From NCBI GenBank assembly GCA_003427395.1, contig BFEA01000162.1:394849-423103 (forward strand): DNA of 28,255 nucleotides, written 5' to 3'. This document shows, piece by piece, positions 17,541 through 26,740 of this stretch (the first letter of the stretch is position 1; each line of letters opens with the position of its first letter). The notes beneath the pieces were generated by a model. That model was not told the DNA's origin and did no database searches. It saw only the letters and a list, made by a program, of their open reading frames with translations. Made by a program: the position numbers and the translations under genes. Source of the stretch: Chara braunii. Taxonomy: Eukaryota > Streptophyta > Charophyceae > Charales > Characeae.

Positions 17541-17630
17541 AGAGCCCCACTTACTTGGATCCTTCGTTCTGGACCGTAGATGGCAACGATCGACGGCCGA
17601 GAACACAGGATCAGTATAGGGCGGACTTAT
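17541..17630. mobile_element. Foldback element, family B (decayed copy)
   Basis: GAGCCCCACTTAC starts the element, and its centre GGACCGTAGATGGCAACGAT followed by CGACGGCCGA matches the centre of the copy at 18393-18491. The right arm (GGCGGACTTATG) is degraded. Confidence 0.6.
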
Positions 17631-17749
17631 GAGTTCCCGTGTGCTTTTGCCACATATAACTTCCCAAACAAATTCCTCAAAACTCGGAAAAAAGAACTGG
17701 AGAACCGTGAAAAATAGATCGGCTTGTGATGACTTTTTCACCCTCCCCA

Positions 17750-17850
17750 AAAAGCAAAAAGACACAAAAAGAAACAAAAAGAAACAGGAAAAAAAAAAAA
17801 ACGAAAAAAACAAAACAAAACACTTTCTCACACTTTCTCACGCTTTCTCA
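17750..17850 (+). repeat. A-rich tract and 10-bp triple repeat
   Basis: AAAAAGAAACA-type sequence (17752-17820) followed by CACTTTCTCA, CACTTTCTCA and CGCTTTCTCA. Confidence 0.85.
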
Positions 17851-17858
17851 CCCTGGAA

Positions 17859-18184
17859 AATGCCGGTCATCTAGCGGCCTAGCTCAGTTGGTAAGGCACG
17901 CAGGTGGCATTCAGGAGGTCTTGGGTTCAATCCCCATTGGCCTCATGTACCTTCCTGGGCATGCTTGGCGCCCGCCACCTAGAGATAGCCCGTCGGTCCC
18001 TCTGCCACCGGCTGTCCCCTGGCCGGTGCCCCCCGTTGGGGGTTCCCTGAAGGCTATCAGGCCACCCTAAGGCTATCAGGCCACCCTGGGCTGAAAAGGC
18101 CACCGTTGTCAGATTAGACACAAGATAGAATTTACCTGGGCTGGTGAGTCCGATGATAATACCTCAAGGCCATCGCCCTTTGGG

Positions 18185-18216
<32 letters not shown>
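17859..18216 (+). mobile_element. tRNA-derived SINE with A32 tail
   Basis: CTAGCTCAGTTGGTAAGGC (17879-17897) is a near-perfect tRNA A box and GGGTTCAATCCCC (about 17923-17934) a near-perfect B box, with TGGG/CCCA able to form a T stem. A body of about 250 bases follows, containing an 18-base tandem (AAGGCTATCAGGCCACCC, twice, from about 18051), and then 32 As at 18185-18216. AAATGCCGGTC before the head and AAATGTCGGCC after the tail are a possible imperfect target duplication. The acceptor stem does not pair, so this is not a functional tRNA gene. The A32 tail suggests a fairly recent copy. Confidence 0.8.
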
Positions 18217-18218
<2 letters not shown>

Positions 18219-18228
18219 TCGGCCGTGT

Positions 18229-18290
18229 GGGTAAAAAATGTCGTCTACCGAGTGGCCTGGCTCCGTTGTTAGACCTGCGAGTTCCAATTC
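18229..18290 (+). mobile_element. Decayed second SINE head
   Basis: GTCGTCTACCGAGTGGCCTG, then GCTCCGTTGTTAGACC and GAGTTCCAATTCC, lines up with the head at 17867 onwards (GTCATCTAGCGGCCTAGCTC, then AGTTGGTAAGGC and GGGTTCAATCCCC). It is truncated where the foldback element begins at 18291. Confidence 0.5.
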
Positions 18291-18393
18291 CGGGGGCCAA
18301 GTCCCACTTACCCGAATGATCGATTTCTGACCGCAGATTCGGAAGATCAACGACCCGAAATCAAGGATCAGCGTAAGTGGGACTTGGCCCCCG
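18291..18393. mobile_element. Foldback element, family B (perfect 21-bp arms)
   Basis: Arms 18291-18311 and 18373-18393 are perfect reverse complements over 21 bases, starting CGGGGGCCAAGTCCCACTTA. Imperfect pairing continues inwards (CGATTTC with GAAATCA). The centre contains TGACCGCAGATTCGGAAGAT followed by CAACGACCCGAAATC. No coding capacity. Confidence 0.9.
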
Positions 18394-18491
18394 GGCTAGG
18401 TCCCACTTGCACGAATTAAGAGATATTGACCGTAGATAGCAAAGATCAACGGCCGAAATCTCCTAATTTGCGCAAGTGGGACCTTGCCCCC
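18393..18491. mobile_element. Foldback element, family B (tandem neighbour)
   Basis: It starts at the last base of the preceding element. The arms pair over about 32 bases with four mismatches (core AGGTCCCACTTGC). The centre TTGACCGTAGATAGCAAAGA followed by TCAACGGCCGAAATC is homologous to the neighbour's centre, showing common descent rather than independent palindromes. Confidence 0.85.
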
Positions 18492-18536
18492 GCTCGGATC
18501 CCGTTCGGATCAGACGAGTCAAAACAACTTCGAACT

Positions 18537-18555
18537 AAAAAAAAAAAAAAAAAAA
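18537..18555 (+). repeat. Poly(A) tract
   Basis: Nineteen As shortly after the foldback pair; possibly the tail of the SINE whose decayed head lies at 18229, with the foldback elements inserted in it. Confidence 0.7.
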
Positions 18556-19170
18556 GTCGTTTGACTTTTCCGGATCTGGAAAGCGTCCTACATGAAGGCA
18601 AAATTCCCGCTTTATAGCCCGTCGGCTGAGCTTGACCAAACATGGGAGTTGTCTCGTATGCCAGCCCTTCCCTATTTTGGTGCACTGCTAACCGCGTTTC
18701 ACAAAGTGGAGGTGGGGGGAAAGGCCTAAGAAGAGTCCTTGAAGGGTGAAGAAAGGTGATTGGGTGGGCAAGACTGAATGACAAGTGGCAAGCAGGGCAC
18801 CTCGTGTGTCATGCTTGATGAGCAGCACCAAATTTCTATTCTGGTATACTATTGGTTAGGGTCTTCTTCTTTTTGTCCCGGCGTGTTCGGGGCCTGAAGG
18901 CATCTTTTGAACACCCAAGTCACATCCTTCGTCCCTCATGGTTTTGGAAATGGAGCCAGAATATCAGGGAGGGGTTTGGAGGGTGGCAAATAGCAGTTGT
19001 GGAGAGGACCCAGAGAGCATGGTCAGAACTGTTTCCCGCAGGAGCGCAGGAAACACAGCCTGGAGGCCTGAGGACCAGTGGAACTACTTTCTTGACTTTA
19101 ATTAACAGCAAAATAATAACAATTATGTTTGAATTTCAATGTTGTTATTTGTTTCTTTGATGACTGGAAG
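18556..19170. other. Unrecognised stretch
   Basis: Balanced base composition without simple repeats. The plus-strand frame at 18852-19160 has no recognisable domain. I cannot exclude exons. Confidence 0.35.
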
Positions 19171-19171
19171 T

Positions 19172-19328
19172 TCTACTACCTTTTCCCATGTGGGCCGCCG
19201 TTGGGCCAATCTTTAGGAGGCCGAAACTGATGAGATTTATCAACACTGGTTGTCCTCTGGCCCAGCCTCCTGTTTTTCAGTAGTAGGATATTTTCCCATT
19301 TTCCCAACAGCGGGAAAGGTAGTGGGGT
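19172..19328. repeat. Imperfect inverted repeat (CTACTACCTTTTCCC)
   Basis: CTACTACCTTTTCCC at about 19174 pairs with GGGAAAGGTAGTGGGG at about 19312. Inside, TTGGGCCA (about 19202) pairs with TGGCCCAG (about 19258). A foldback-like layout of about 157 bases, less regular than family B. Confidence 0.5.
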
Positions 19329-19398
19329 ATTGAGAAAACAAAAGAAAAAAACAAAAAAAAAGTACGAAAAAATCAAAGTCAACATGGAAAAAAAAAAA

Positions 19399-19429
19399 AC
19401 ACACACACACACACACATCCGAGAGAAAG

Positions 19430-19489
<60 letters not shown>
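19399..19489. repeat. (AC)n and (GA)n microsatellites
   Basis: AC run 19399-19417, then GA run from about 19433 to 19489. Confidence 0.95.
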
Positions 19490-19494
<5 letters not shown>

Positions 19495-19502
19495 CGGCGC
19501 TG

Positions 19503-19570
19503 CCTTACAAGGGTATTTGGCCATGTTTTTGCAGTTCGCATGAGCCACATCAGTGGTGAGGATGAGGTAG
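19503..19570 (+). repeat. Dispersed repeat, inverted relative to 27465-27533
   Basis: CCTTACAAGGGTATTTGGCC plus ATGT (19503-19526) is the exact reverse complement of 27510-27533. Weaker similarity continues for about 40 bases. The GA run borders it at the start. Confidence 0.75.
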
Positions 19571-20180
19571 TGGGGTGGTTATTTTTGCATGTTCCACAAC
19601 CGACTCTCAGAATCTGGCGTGGGAGTGCACGTATGGTGACGTTAGAACGTGCGTGGGCATGCACTTTGAGGGGCGCGTCAATTATCCAAATGCTTCGCGA
19701 TTCCGCGGACCAGCGGTAGAACCGGTGATCTTGCACCGTTGTGACGAACTGTTTCTGTAACCGCGCGACTTTCTGCGTGACGCTACTTCGGGGGTTGATC
19801 AAGAGGAGCCCGTCCAAATGCGTGAATGCCCTCGTTTTTTTTGGGAAAGGGGGTGGTCCCACGACGGTTGGTAGTCGATCACGCCTTAGCGAGCACGAAA
19901 AATAGTTGTTGCCATAACTTCTTTCTTGTTCTGCTGTGGGGAATGAGAATTTTGGCGTGATCGTCATGCGGGAATGTCATTTCAAATTTTCAACTAATGT
20001 TGAGCTCCCGCGGACTCTCAGAATTTTTTTTTTCTTTTGAATTTCTTTTTGCAATTAGGATATAAACTAGGCTAGGAATTTGGGCACATCACAATTTTGT
20101 CAGCAACTACACGACACTTATTGCTTGCGCGCGCTCTGTCGCGTCAGGATCTGTGCTCTGGCTTTTCCGCGCCTTAAATC
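19571..20180. other. Unrecognised stretch
   Basis: No gene or repeat family identified apart from the TGCGGGAATGTCATT similarity to 16975 and a T9 run near 20026. Confidence 0.35.
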
Positions 20181-20396
20181 TCACGTGTAACTGTAAGTGT
20201 TTTCTTGGCAGAGCACAAATGTAATTGTAATCCCCTCCTTCTTGATATCTTCGCCGCGCCCCTGCGCATGCTTATTCTTCCCAATCTTATTGGCCTTAGC
20301 GATGCATGACTGGATCGATGCGTGGAGAGTGGTTACGTCCCCCACGCCACAGCCTGGCCATGCAGCCGTAGGCACTTCCTTCTTCCTCCCTCCCAT
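20181..20396 (-). CDS. Unrecognised 71-codon open frame
   Basis: On the minus strand the frame has balanced composition (segments PGCGVGDVTTLHASIQSC and KKEGITITFVLCQENTYSYT) and is not repeat-driven. No domain is recognised and no convincing splice borders were found. It could be an exon fragment or chance. Confidence 0.15.
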   Translation of the reverse strand: MGGRKKEVPTAAWPGCGVGDVTTLHASIQSCIAKANKIGKNKHAQGRGEDIKKEGITITFVLCQENTYSYT

Positions 20397-20611
20397 TCAG
20401 GCACAATCCCGAGTATCTCGTGCAATTAACTCGCTCTCTAATGAATTTTGGAGTTAGCATGGTCGAGCGGATCGACTAACAGGCAAAAGCAGACGGTGAG
20501 TAGAGAGAGTTGGGCGATCCAACGGACTGGTGCTGGGTATGCGGGGTTGACGTGTGGCCGCAACGGACTGTGGCACACTCTCTGTGTAGGTGCGAGGAGT
20601 GCCCGCATCGG

Positions 20612-20614
<3 letters not shown>

Positions 20615-20690
<76 letters not shown>
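20615..20690. repeat. (GA)n microsatellite
   Basis: Seventy-six bases of uninterrupted GA, among the longest simple repeats in the window. Confidence 0.97.
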
Positions 20691-20695
<5 letters not shown>

Positions 20696-20850
20696 GTGAT
20701 GAAATGATGTTTTTTCTTCGATTCTTCTGAGTAATTTTAATGCCTGGCGCAAACCGTCTTTGTTTTTGGGTTTACCATTCTCGGACTGTTCTTCTTTTAT
20801 GAAATGATGTGTGATTTTTTCTTCTTCTTTTGATGTGTGATTCTCTCCCC
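20691..20850 (+). repeat. GAAATGATGT duplications
   Basis: TGAAATGATGT followed by TTTTTTCTTC recurs near 20700 and 20800, and TGATGTGTGATT near 20805 and 20833. Small diverged tandem copies. Confidence 0.55.
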
Positions 20851-20954
20851 GCCCTTTTTTCCCTCCATTTGAATTTTCAACTTGATTGATTATATGCACT
20901 CGGCCCATGTATGTTCGAAGTTTGATGCATGAGTGTTTGTCGTTTCTCCGTCGG

Positions 20955-21045
20955 ATGTAATAGGCATGAGCATGTCAGTTGGTTAGACGCCTGTTTCACG
21001 CTAAGTTCGTCGGTAACATCTTTGGATCGACATGTCGATGTACAT
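20955..21045 (+). mobile_element. Possible tRNA-like SINE head
   Basis: GTCAGTTGGTTAGACGCC is a good A-box match. The best B-box candidate, GGATCGACATG about 50 bases later, is poor. No tail is visible. Confidence 0.25.
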
Positions 21046-22893
21046 ATACCCAAAACTGAATTACTGGCAATCCCCCACCTGATCGACGGAAGATCCTGTG
21101 CACCCACACGTATACGTGACCGAAGAAGGTCGTCACGTAGATGTGTGTCTATAGGACCTGGCCCCGATCCGACCCTCCTTCCCCTTCCCTCATCACGGTC
21201 GAACACCCCGGACGTATGCAGTATGAATATCGAAACCCCTTTTCGGATCAATGACCGCGAGTGCCAGAGGGATCTCGAGTTCCGAAAGTATTGGGAGCAC
21301 GCGTGTCTGTCTGCCCGATCGAGGGCGGAGCCCGTGGAATTTCCATACTTGACGGGAACCTAGCGTATTTAAGAGTGGGATATTGGTCAGGCTTTGGAAC
21401 ATATTCCACACCTCCCCGAATATCCCAACCCATACACGTGTCAGATTGTCGTTGGACCTGACATCGCTATCCTAAAAACCGAATTCCCACCCTATCACCG
21501 CATATTGCCTTTCCACTGCTTGACCGTTGCCCCTTGGCAGACCCTTGCCCCTTACCTACTAGCCCCAACCCCCGTGCTTCGAGTGCCTGCAATACCACGC
21601 CTATCGAGCGTCGAGCTTCATTCGGCGAACCCGCTCAGAAGCCGAACGACGGGAGCACAACCTTCGGCTGAGACCAACCGCGCCCGATTTAGAAACCTGC
21701 AATACTTGTCGGCGATAGGTATTGAACCAAGGAGATAGCCATAGCGTTTCTGCGGTACACAGGACCCGGATCCGCTCCCGACAACGGGACCAACGGAGGT
21801 GATTGCCCCGCTCCCCGAAGCCTAAAACAGGACCCCGTCCCTCGCCTACCCCCTTGCACTCATATCCCTGAAGCTTGGCACAAGAGATCTCAGTTCCGAC
21901 CTGGGACTTCACCCCCACTTTCCTTAAATCCTTGGCACACCCCCTTTATCGCACTTCCAGACCCACTCTCCCTCTGATCAGGAAGTCGTGTCGGGCACAT
22001 CATTGAAGTATTCAATGTCGCTCCTACTGTCTGGCGCCCAGTGCACTGCCTATTCTACTCATCCTACATGTCCTACCTGCGCTCTTGCAATAGGCTCACG
22101 TCGCCTTCGCAGACCAATGTTCATGATGTCAACACCAATGTCGTCCTCCCACATACACCAGGTACGTATCTTTGTCTCCCCTCAACGCCCTTGTCTGCTC
22201 ACACTGCGCCTTCTTCCTCAAGACCACCGCTGCTCATTATCCTCTCGCGCCCTGGAGTCCTGCTATGGCTGCTAGCGGCCCATTATCATGTTGTGCCCCC
22301 ACACTACTCAGCACCTACGAGCGCACCCTAGGCCAGCCTGCGCACGTGCACACACTTGCGCAGTGTTGCAGCAGCGTGTGCCTTGGACTGACTGACTTCC
22401 TCCCTACATGGGAGGTGCCGCTACTGCTGGACTGTCTGGGCTTGGTCGTGGAAGTTGTCAGTAGTTTCCGGTTGGGCCGCCCCGAGGCCCATGTCTACAG
22501 TTGAGGGCTCGAGCCCTTTATAGTTGGGTACACACTGGATTATCCAAGTCTTGCATGCTTGCTGTGTTTTCCATTTGGCCCGCGGGGTATATGTGACGAC
22601 AATACTACACTCTCATTGGCTCGTGGCCATTTCGTGATGTGTCGGCCTCACATTGCATGTGCCAGGGTGCAACCACCTGAGCCCTGGGCTCAACTGTATA
22701 AAGAAGCCTTTTTTGCTTATGGGAAGAGCCTAGAGGCTTACGTTGCTCTGTAACCCACTGACGTGCTGCATCTGTCTAAGTACCCACATACGGAAAAATT
22801 GTAGGGAACAGGCCTCACGTGGATATTCAGGCCCGCCTTTCACTCAGGGCGGGCGCAGGCTTGCTGGGGCTGTTATGCTAGTAATAGTACTTA
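21046..22893. other. Long unrecognised stretch with scattered promoter-like motifs
   Basis: Balanced, mostly unique sequence. Short frames on both strands have no recognisable domains. The reverse complement of 21713-21724 reads TTGGTTCAATACC, a B-box-like motif without a clear A box. TGTATAAAGAAGCC at 22695 resembles a TATA element and GCCCGCC/GGGCGGGC at 22831-22853 forms a stem-loop. The layout recalls a solo LTR, but I could not define ends or a target duplication. Confidence 0.3.
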
Positions 22894-22895
22894 AC

Positions 22896-22953
<58 letters not shown>
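22894..22953. repeat. (AAT)n microsatellite
   Basis: Sixty bases of ATA/AAT triplets. Confidence 0.97.
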
Positions 22954-23590
22954 TCAAGAATGTACAGAAAATGAACTGACAGGTTACATATGACAAATCA
23001 CACCAAAAGCCAGGAAGTCCAACACTGCATTGATACTACGTCAACGGAGAACCAAAATTTGCACTCGATTGTTAATGAGAGCATACTCTCGCCGTTACCA
23101 ACATAAGTACTCAGACCGTATCTCCTACTTGACATGGACCTGGTACAGGTAGCCTGTTGCGTGTTTGCTTCAGAGTGCTGGGGCCCAATACCTTTTTGGG
23201 CCTTTCTGGGTTTGATGTTGCTTTGGGTCTGTGGAACATGACCTTTACCTGTGAGACATGACTCTTTACTGCATCTCCCCCCTTTTTCTTGCTCGTTTTC
23301 ATCCTCCCTCCTTACACAACAAAGGGTCAGGCACGTGCAACTCAAAAAAAGCGACTAAACAGGAAGATTAACAATAATAATATAATAATAATTACAATAG
23401 TAACAGAATGATACTAAAACAATACAAGCTATCTTTTCAGTTTGATATAGTAACAAGCTCGCAACTCAAGTGGAATTCACACGCCGTCTCAATTATCACG
23501 ATCAGGCGACAACAACCCGCTACTCAGCACACCTTTGGCAGCCCTTATATTTGTCAGGTAAGATTGATCGTGCTCATTCTCCTTTTTCCC
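22954..23590. other. Unrecognised stretch
   Basis: No gene identified. A degenerate AATAAT patch lies at 23370-23400. Confidence 0.35.
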
Positions 23591-23599
23591 AATCTCACT

Positions 23600-23755
23600 G
23601 TTTCTCTCTCCGTGTTTGTCTGTCTATCTGTCTGTGGGTATGTCTGTGGGTCTGTCTGTGTGTCTATCTGTGTATCTATCTGTGTGTCTGTCTGTCAGTC
23701 TGTGTGTCTGTCGGTCGGTTGATCTGTCTTTCTCACACACACACACATACATACG
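23600..23755. repeat. (TCTG)n and (AC)n microsatellites
   Basis: Degenerate CTGTCTGTGGGTATG-type tetranucleotide repeats followed by ACACACACAC at about 23734-23747. Confidence 0.9.
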
Positions 23756-23916
23756 TGCTACTGACCCCACCTACCAAACCTCGGGATCTTCATTGATGAA
23801 CAAGGATGAGTTCGACTCTAGCTCGACTCTGTGTACCACACAGGAAGTTCAGCGGCCGGGAGGTGTATGCGCACCCTTCTCCTACTTGCACGCTGAAATC
23901 TCAGATAATAATCATA

Positions 23917-23952
23917 ATACTAACACTAATATTAATAATAGTAGTAGTAGTA

Positions 23953-24003
<51 letters not shown>

Positions 24004-24030
24004 TATAATAATAATAACAAATAATAATAA
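23917..24030. repeat. (AAT)n / (AGT)n microsatellite
   Basis: Long triplet run with a short AGTAGTAGTAGT interruption at 23939-23954. Confidence 0.95.
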
Positions 24031-24694
24031 CTAAAACACTGATGAATATATACAAGCTATCTTTCCGACCCGGTACAAAGAAAACGACAGTGCCCTGTAT
24101 TTGAGGAAGCCCCCCCCCACACCCATGTATGTTGCCACATCACTTCTTACTTCCCCAAGAGAAGACTCGAGTGGTCGGACCTGCCCTTTGATGTTTTGAA
24201 GCCTGTCCGATATGCCAGAGACTGACGAGCGCAACCCACTTCCTGCATTCGCCAGTTGCCGAATCCGACAACCATCATGTTGGCTTGCGGTCCTTACGTC
24301 CAATACGCTGGCATGGAGCACACTGATCTGGTCCTTCTGCGGCAGACATCATGCTCACTCTGGCTGTAACACGCGCCCACACGTCCTCCAATCGATAACC
24401 CGACCATTTTTCGGTCGAGAGAGGATCGGTTCTTGTTCTCAATCTTCTCATTGAGGATATTTCGCGGCGTGGTCTGCTGAGTCTCGCCCCTCGACCTAGC
24501 TGATCGACATGCCATCCCCACATGTCCCCTCCTTGCACTCCCTATATATGTCTCTCTTTACCTCATCCTTTGTTGGCCTTCCCCGACCCCTTCCCTTTCT
24601 TTCCTTATTTCCTTTCTCTTCCTAACATGCATACACTCGTTCACGACTGACTGCAGGTTGCACTTAGAGCACCTGCTAACAACCGTTCATGTGT
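24031..24694. other. Unrecognised stretch next to the rDNA remnant
   Basis: Not low-complexity. The minus-strand frame at 24031-24321 has a coiled-coil-like heptad segment (SSVSGISDRLQNIKGQV) but no recognised family and no clear splice borders. CCCTATATATGTC at 24540 is TATA-like. The part next to 24695 would correspond to ITS1, which cannot be recognised. Confidence 0.3.
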
Positions 24695-24962
24695 CAACGA
24701 TCCTTCCGCAGATTCACCTATTGAAACCTTGTTATGATTGTTTCTTTCTCTAAATGATAAAATTCAATTAATTTCTTACAACACGCACAACGACAAACTA
24801 CTGAGATCACTGTAGTCCAGACACCTCACCAGACCATTCGATCGGTAGGAGCGATGGGCAGTGTACAAAGGCAGGGACGTAGTCATCGTGAGTTGATGAC
24901 TCACACTTACTAGGTATTCCTCGTTCAAGAACAACAACCTATTCCCGTCAATGAATGCAAAT
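24695..24962 (-). pseudogene. Decayed 3' end of an 18S rRNA gene
   Basis: On the minus strand the segment ends with CTGCGGAAGGATCGTTG, close to the eukaryotic 18S terminus, preceded by TAACAAGGTTTC and TAGGTGAAT. The decoding-site block reads GTACACTGCCCATCGC (24851-24867) where functional 18S rRNA has GTACACACCGCCCGTCGC, so two bases are lost and CpG sites are changed. Further blocks (CAGGGACGTAGTC, TGATGACTCACACTTACTAG and ATTCCTCGTT on the plus strand) continue to about 24950. Most substitutions are G-to-A or C-to-T, as in a methylated, silenced copy. With a broken decoding site it cannot function. Only about the last 260 bases are present; the 5' side runs into AT-rich repeat. Confidence 0.88.
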
Positions 24963-25130
24963 AAATAATAAAATAATAATAGTATTAACAAATGTTAATA
25001 ATAAGAATAACAGTAAGTTATAATAAGCATACTATAGCTATCCCTACGATCTGATACAGTCATATCGCGGTGCATTTTATTTAAGGTCGCAGTAGTCTGT
25101 GGCGACCAGGTAAGTTTTTCTCTCAGCCTC
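24963..25130. other. AT-rich stretch with one strong donor-like site
   Basis: AATAAT-type repeats to about 25020. GGCGACCAG|GTAAGT at 25110 is a consensus splice donor on the plus strand, but the frame that would join the exon-like segment at 25585 is open for only a few codons. Confidence 0.3.
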
Positions 25131-25149
25131 TACCTCTTTCTCTCTCTCC

Positions 25150-25540
25150 CTCTCATAGACACACACACACGTACATACTTCTGCACACGCCCTTGCACAG
25201 ACACACGCGCAGTAATGCACATTCCCGCATTTTCGTGGTAGATTCATTTGATTTCGTTCTTCCTCAGCTATCGACGGAAGTACTACGAGATTTGTTGCGC
25301 GCCACACACACATACATGTTGTAGTGTACATTCGCATATTCTCACGGTAGATTTGTTCGATTTTGCTCATCTTATTAATGGAAGAAGCATGGAGTAGCCG
25401 CGCAGTCGGATTCTTACATACACACCACTCACACACACACACACACACATACACTCATATATCGTAGTGCACATTTGTATGTTCTAACGGTAGATTCATT
25501 CTATTTTGTTCATCCTATCGATAAAAGTGTCATGGAGTAG
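25150..25540 (+). repeat. CA-linked dispersed repeat, three tandem copies
   Basis: Each copy is a (CA)n tract followed by a unit of about 78 bases: GTAGTG.ACATT..., GGTAGATTCATT, TTTTG.TCATC.TAT..ATGGAAG and CATGGAG. Units lie at about 25211-25289, 25321-25397 and 25464-25540. A fourth, inverted copy is at 28133-28206, also next to its dinucleotide tract. Confidence 0.85.
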
Positions 25541-25584
25541 ACCGAGGGATGGGAGACTTACCTGCTCTCTCTCTCGCTCCGCAG

Positions 25585-25725
25585 CTCGATCCGTCACGAA
25601 GCTCAACATAGTGCGACCACATCATGTGCACGATGGCCACAACGTGCATTTCAACAAGTCGGCGATGACAGGCCCAACCTCACCACGCCATCGTCGACTG
25701 CAAGGGAGGGTGCACCTACTGCGAG
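25585..25725 (+). CDS. Exon-like segment A of a possible gene with a repeated HDGH motif
   Basis: A pyrimidine tract and acceptor CTCCGCAG precede and a perfect donor GCGAG|GTAAGT follows, enclosing 141 bases (47 codons in length). The frame at 25587 reads RSVTKLNIVRPHHVHDGHNV and continues with HFNKSAMTG. A second copy of the first 29 codons lies at 25938-26020. Of 13 identical residues, six use different synonymous codons (cga/cgt, cga/aga, cca/ccg, gat/gac, ggc/ggg, cac/cat), which suggests selection on the protein. I do not recognise the family. No start, stop or promoter can be assigned. The long plus-strand frame that includes this segment also reads through the intron-like TTC repeats and is not taken as the protein. 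Confidence 0.45.
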
Positions 25726-25927
25726 GTAAGTCATCCTCTCCCCTTATCTCCTCCTCCTCCTCCTCTTCTTCTTCTTCTTCCGCCTCTTTCTCGCGCATTT
25801 TTCTCCTTCTTCTTCTTCTTCTTCTTCCCCTTCTCCTTCTTCTCCATTCCCCTCCGTGGATTTTCCTCTACCTCGCTCTCTCCTTCCTCATAATTTGCGC
25901 GATGTCGCATTCTTCCACCGCACACCG
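25726..25927. repeat. (CTC/TTC)n intron-like spacer
   Basis: It starts with GTAAGT and is filled with TCCTCCTCC and TTCTTCTTC. It resembles the sequence after segment B, so exon and intron appear to have duplicated together. Confidence 0.7.
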
Positions 25928-26027
25928 CTCTGTAACACGTTCCGTCGCGATGTGGAAAATACCGAGACCGCTGCGCGTGAGACACGACGGGCATAAGCGC
26001 CCTTCGGACAAGTCGGGCGAACAACAG
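25928..26027 (+). pseudogene. Exon-like segment B, duplicate of segment A without clear acceptor
   Basis: The frame matching segment A reads RSVAMWKIPRPLRVRHDGHK and continues RPSDKSGEQQ up to a donor-like ACAACAG|GTATAC at 26028. The aligned residues R-S-V, I, R-P, V, H-D-G-H and K-S agree with segment A. No AG acceptor with a good tract stands at the expected 5' border (GCTCTGTAACACG), so it may be a broken copy or use a different border. Confidence 0.4.
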
Positions 26028-26048
26028 GTATACCGCATTTCCCTTATC

Positions 26049-26120
26049 TTATTTCTTCTTCTTCTTCTTCTTCTTCTTCTTCTTCTTCTTCTTCTTCTTC
26101 TCCTTCTTCTGCTTTCTCCT
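26049..26120. repeat. (TTC)n microsatellite
   Basis: About 50 bases of pure TTC plus degenerate flanks. Confidence 0.95.
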
Positions 26121-26740
26121 CCTCGTGCGCCATCTTGTGTTGCGCACCCATCTTCTTTTCTCGCGCGTTCCACCTCCGCCCCCACTTGCTTTTCTGTCCA
26201 CACGCATTCTCCCCCGAGTCGCGCTACCTTCGCGAGGTTTCCTTTCTTCCTCGCTGCGATCACCTTTCCTCCACGTGCTGTGTTGCATGTCCTCGCTCTT
26301 TGCCCTTCCTGTGACCGTCCGAGTTTGTTGAGCTCCACTATCCTTTGCCTTTCTTCTGGCGGAGTCGACCAGGCCGTGGTCGCAACTCACCCGACAAGGA
26401 CTTCATCAACCCCACTCAAACGAATCTACCCTTTAATCTATGGTAGATGCATCGAAAACATTTGGTTGCATATACAGAATGACGTGGGGCAAAGGGAAAA
26501 AAAATATACATATATATAATAAGATAAAAAGAAAAAAAGTAAACAAATAAGGAAAAATAATCTATCTACTAACTACCCTGACGTGCCACTTGTCAATCAC
26601 GAGAACCCAGAGAAAGAAAAACGACAACTAACTAACTAACTACTAACTTACTCTTGTCTTGATGCACATGAGTTCGAATCTCAGCCTACAGCAGTAGCTC
26701 GAGACCGAATATGAGTTGTTTGCTAAAAGACAAACCTAAC
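26121..26740. other. Unrecognised stretch with AT microsatellite
   Basis: C/T-rich up to about 26400, then AT-rich with ATACATATATATAAT (26506-26520). ATGAGTTCGAATCTCAGCC at about 26669 is a tRNA T-arm-like B box on the plus strand without a visible A box. Confidence 0.4.

Noticed and set aside
17874-17945. Functional tRNA gene
   Set aside because: The acceptor stem does not pair and a SINE body with a poly(A) tail follows.
20452-20530. tRNA-Ser/Leu-like A box (GGTCGAGCGG)
   Set aside because: No acceptable B box or stems follow.
24695-24962. Functional 18S rRNA gene
   Set aside because: The universally conserved decoding block is broken and only the last 260 or so bases are present.
25506-26519. 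337-codon open frame
   Set aside because: It reads through TTC repeats that look like introns; only the two exon-like segments inside it show protein-level similarity.
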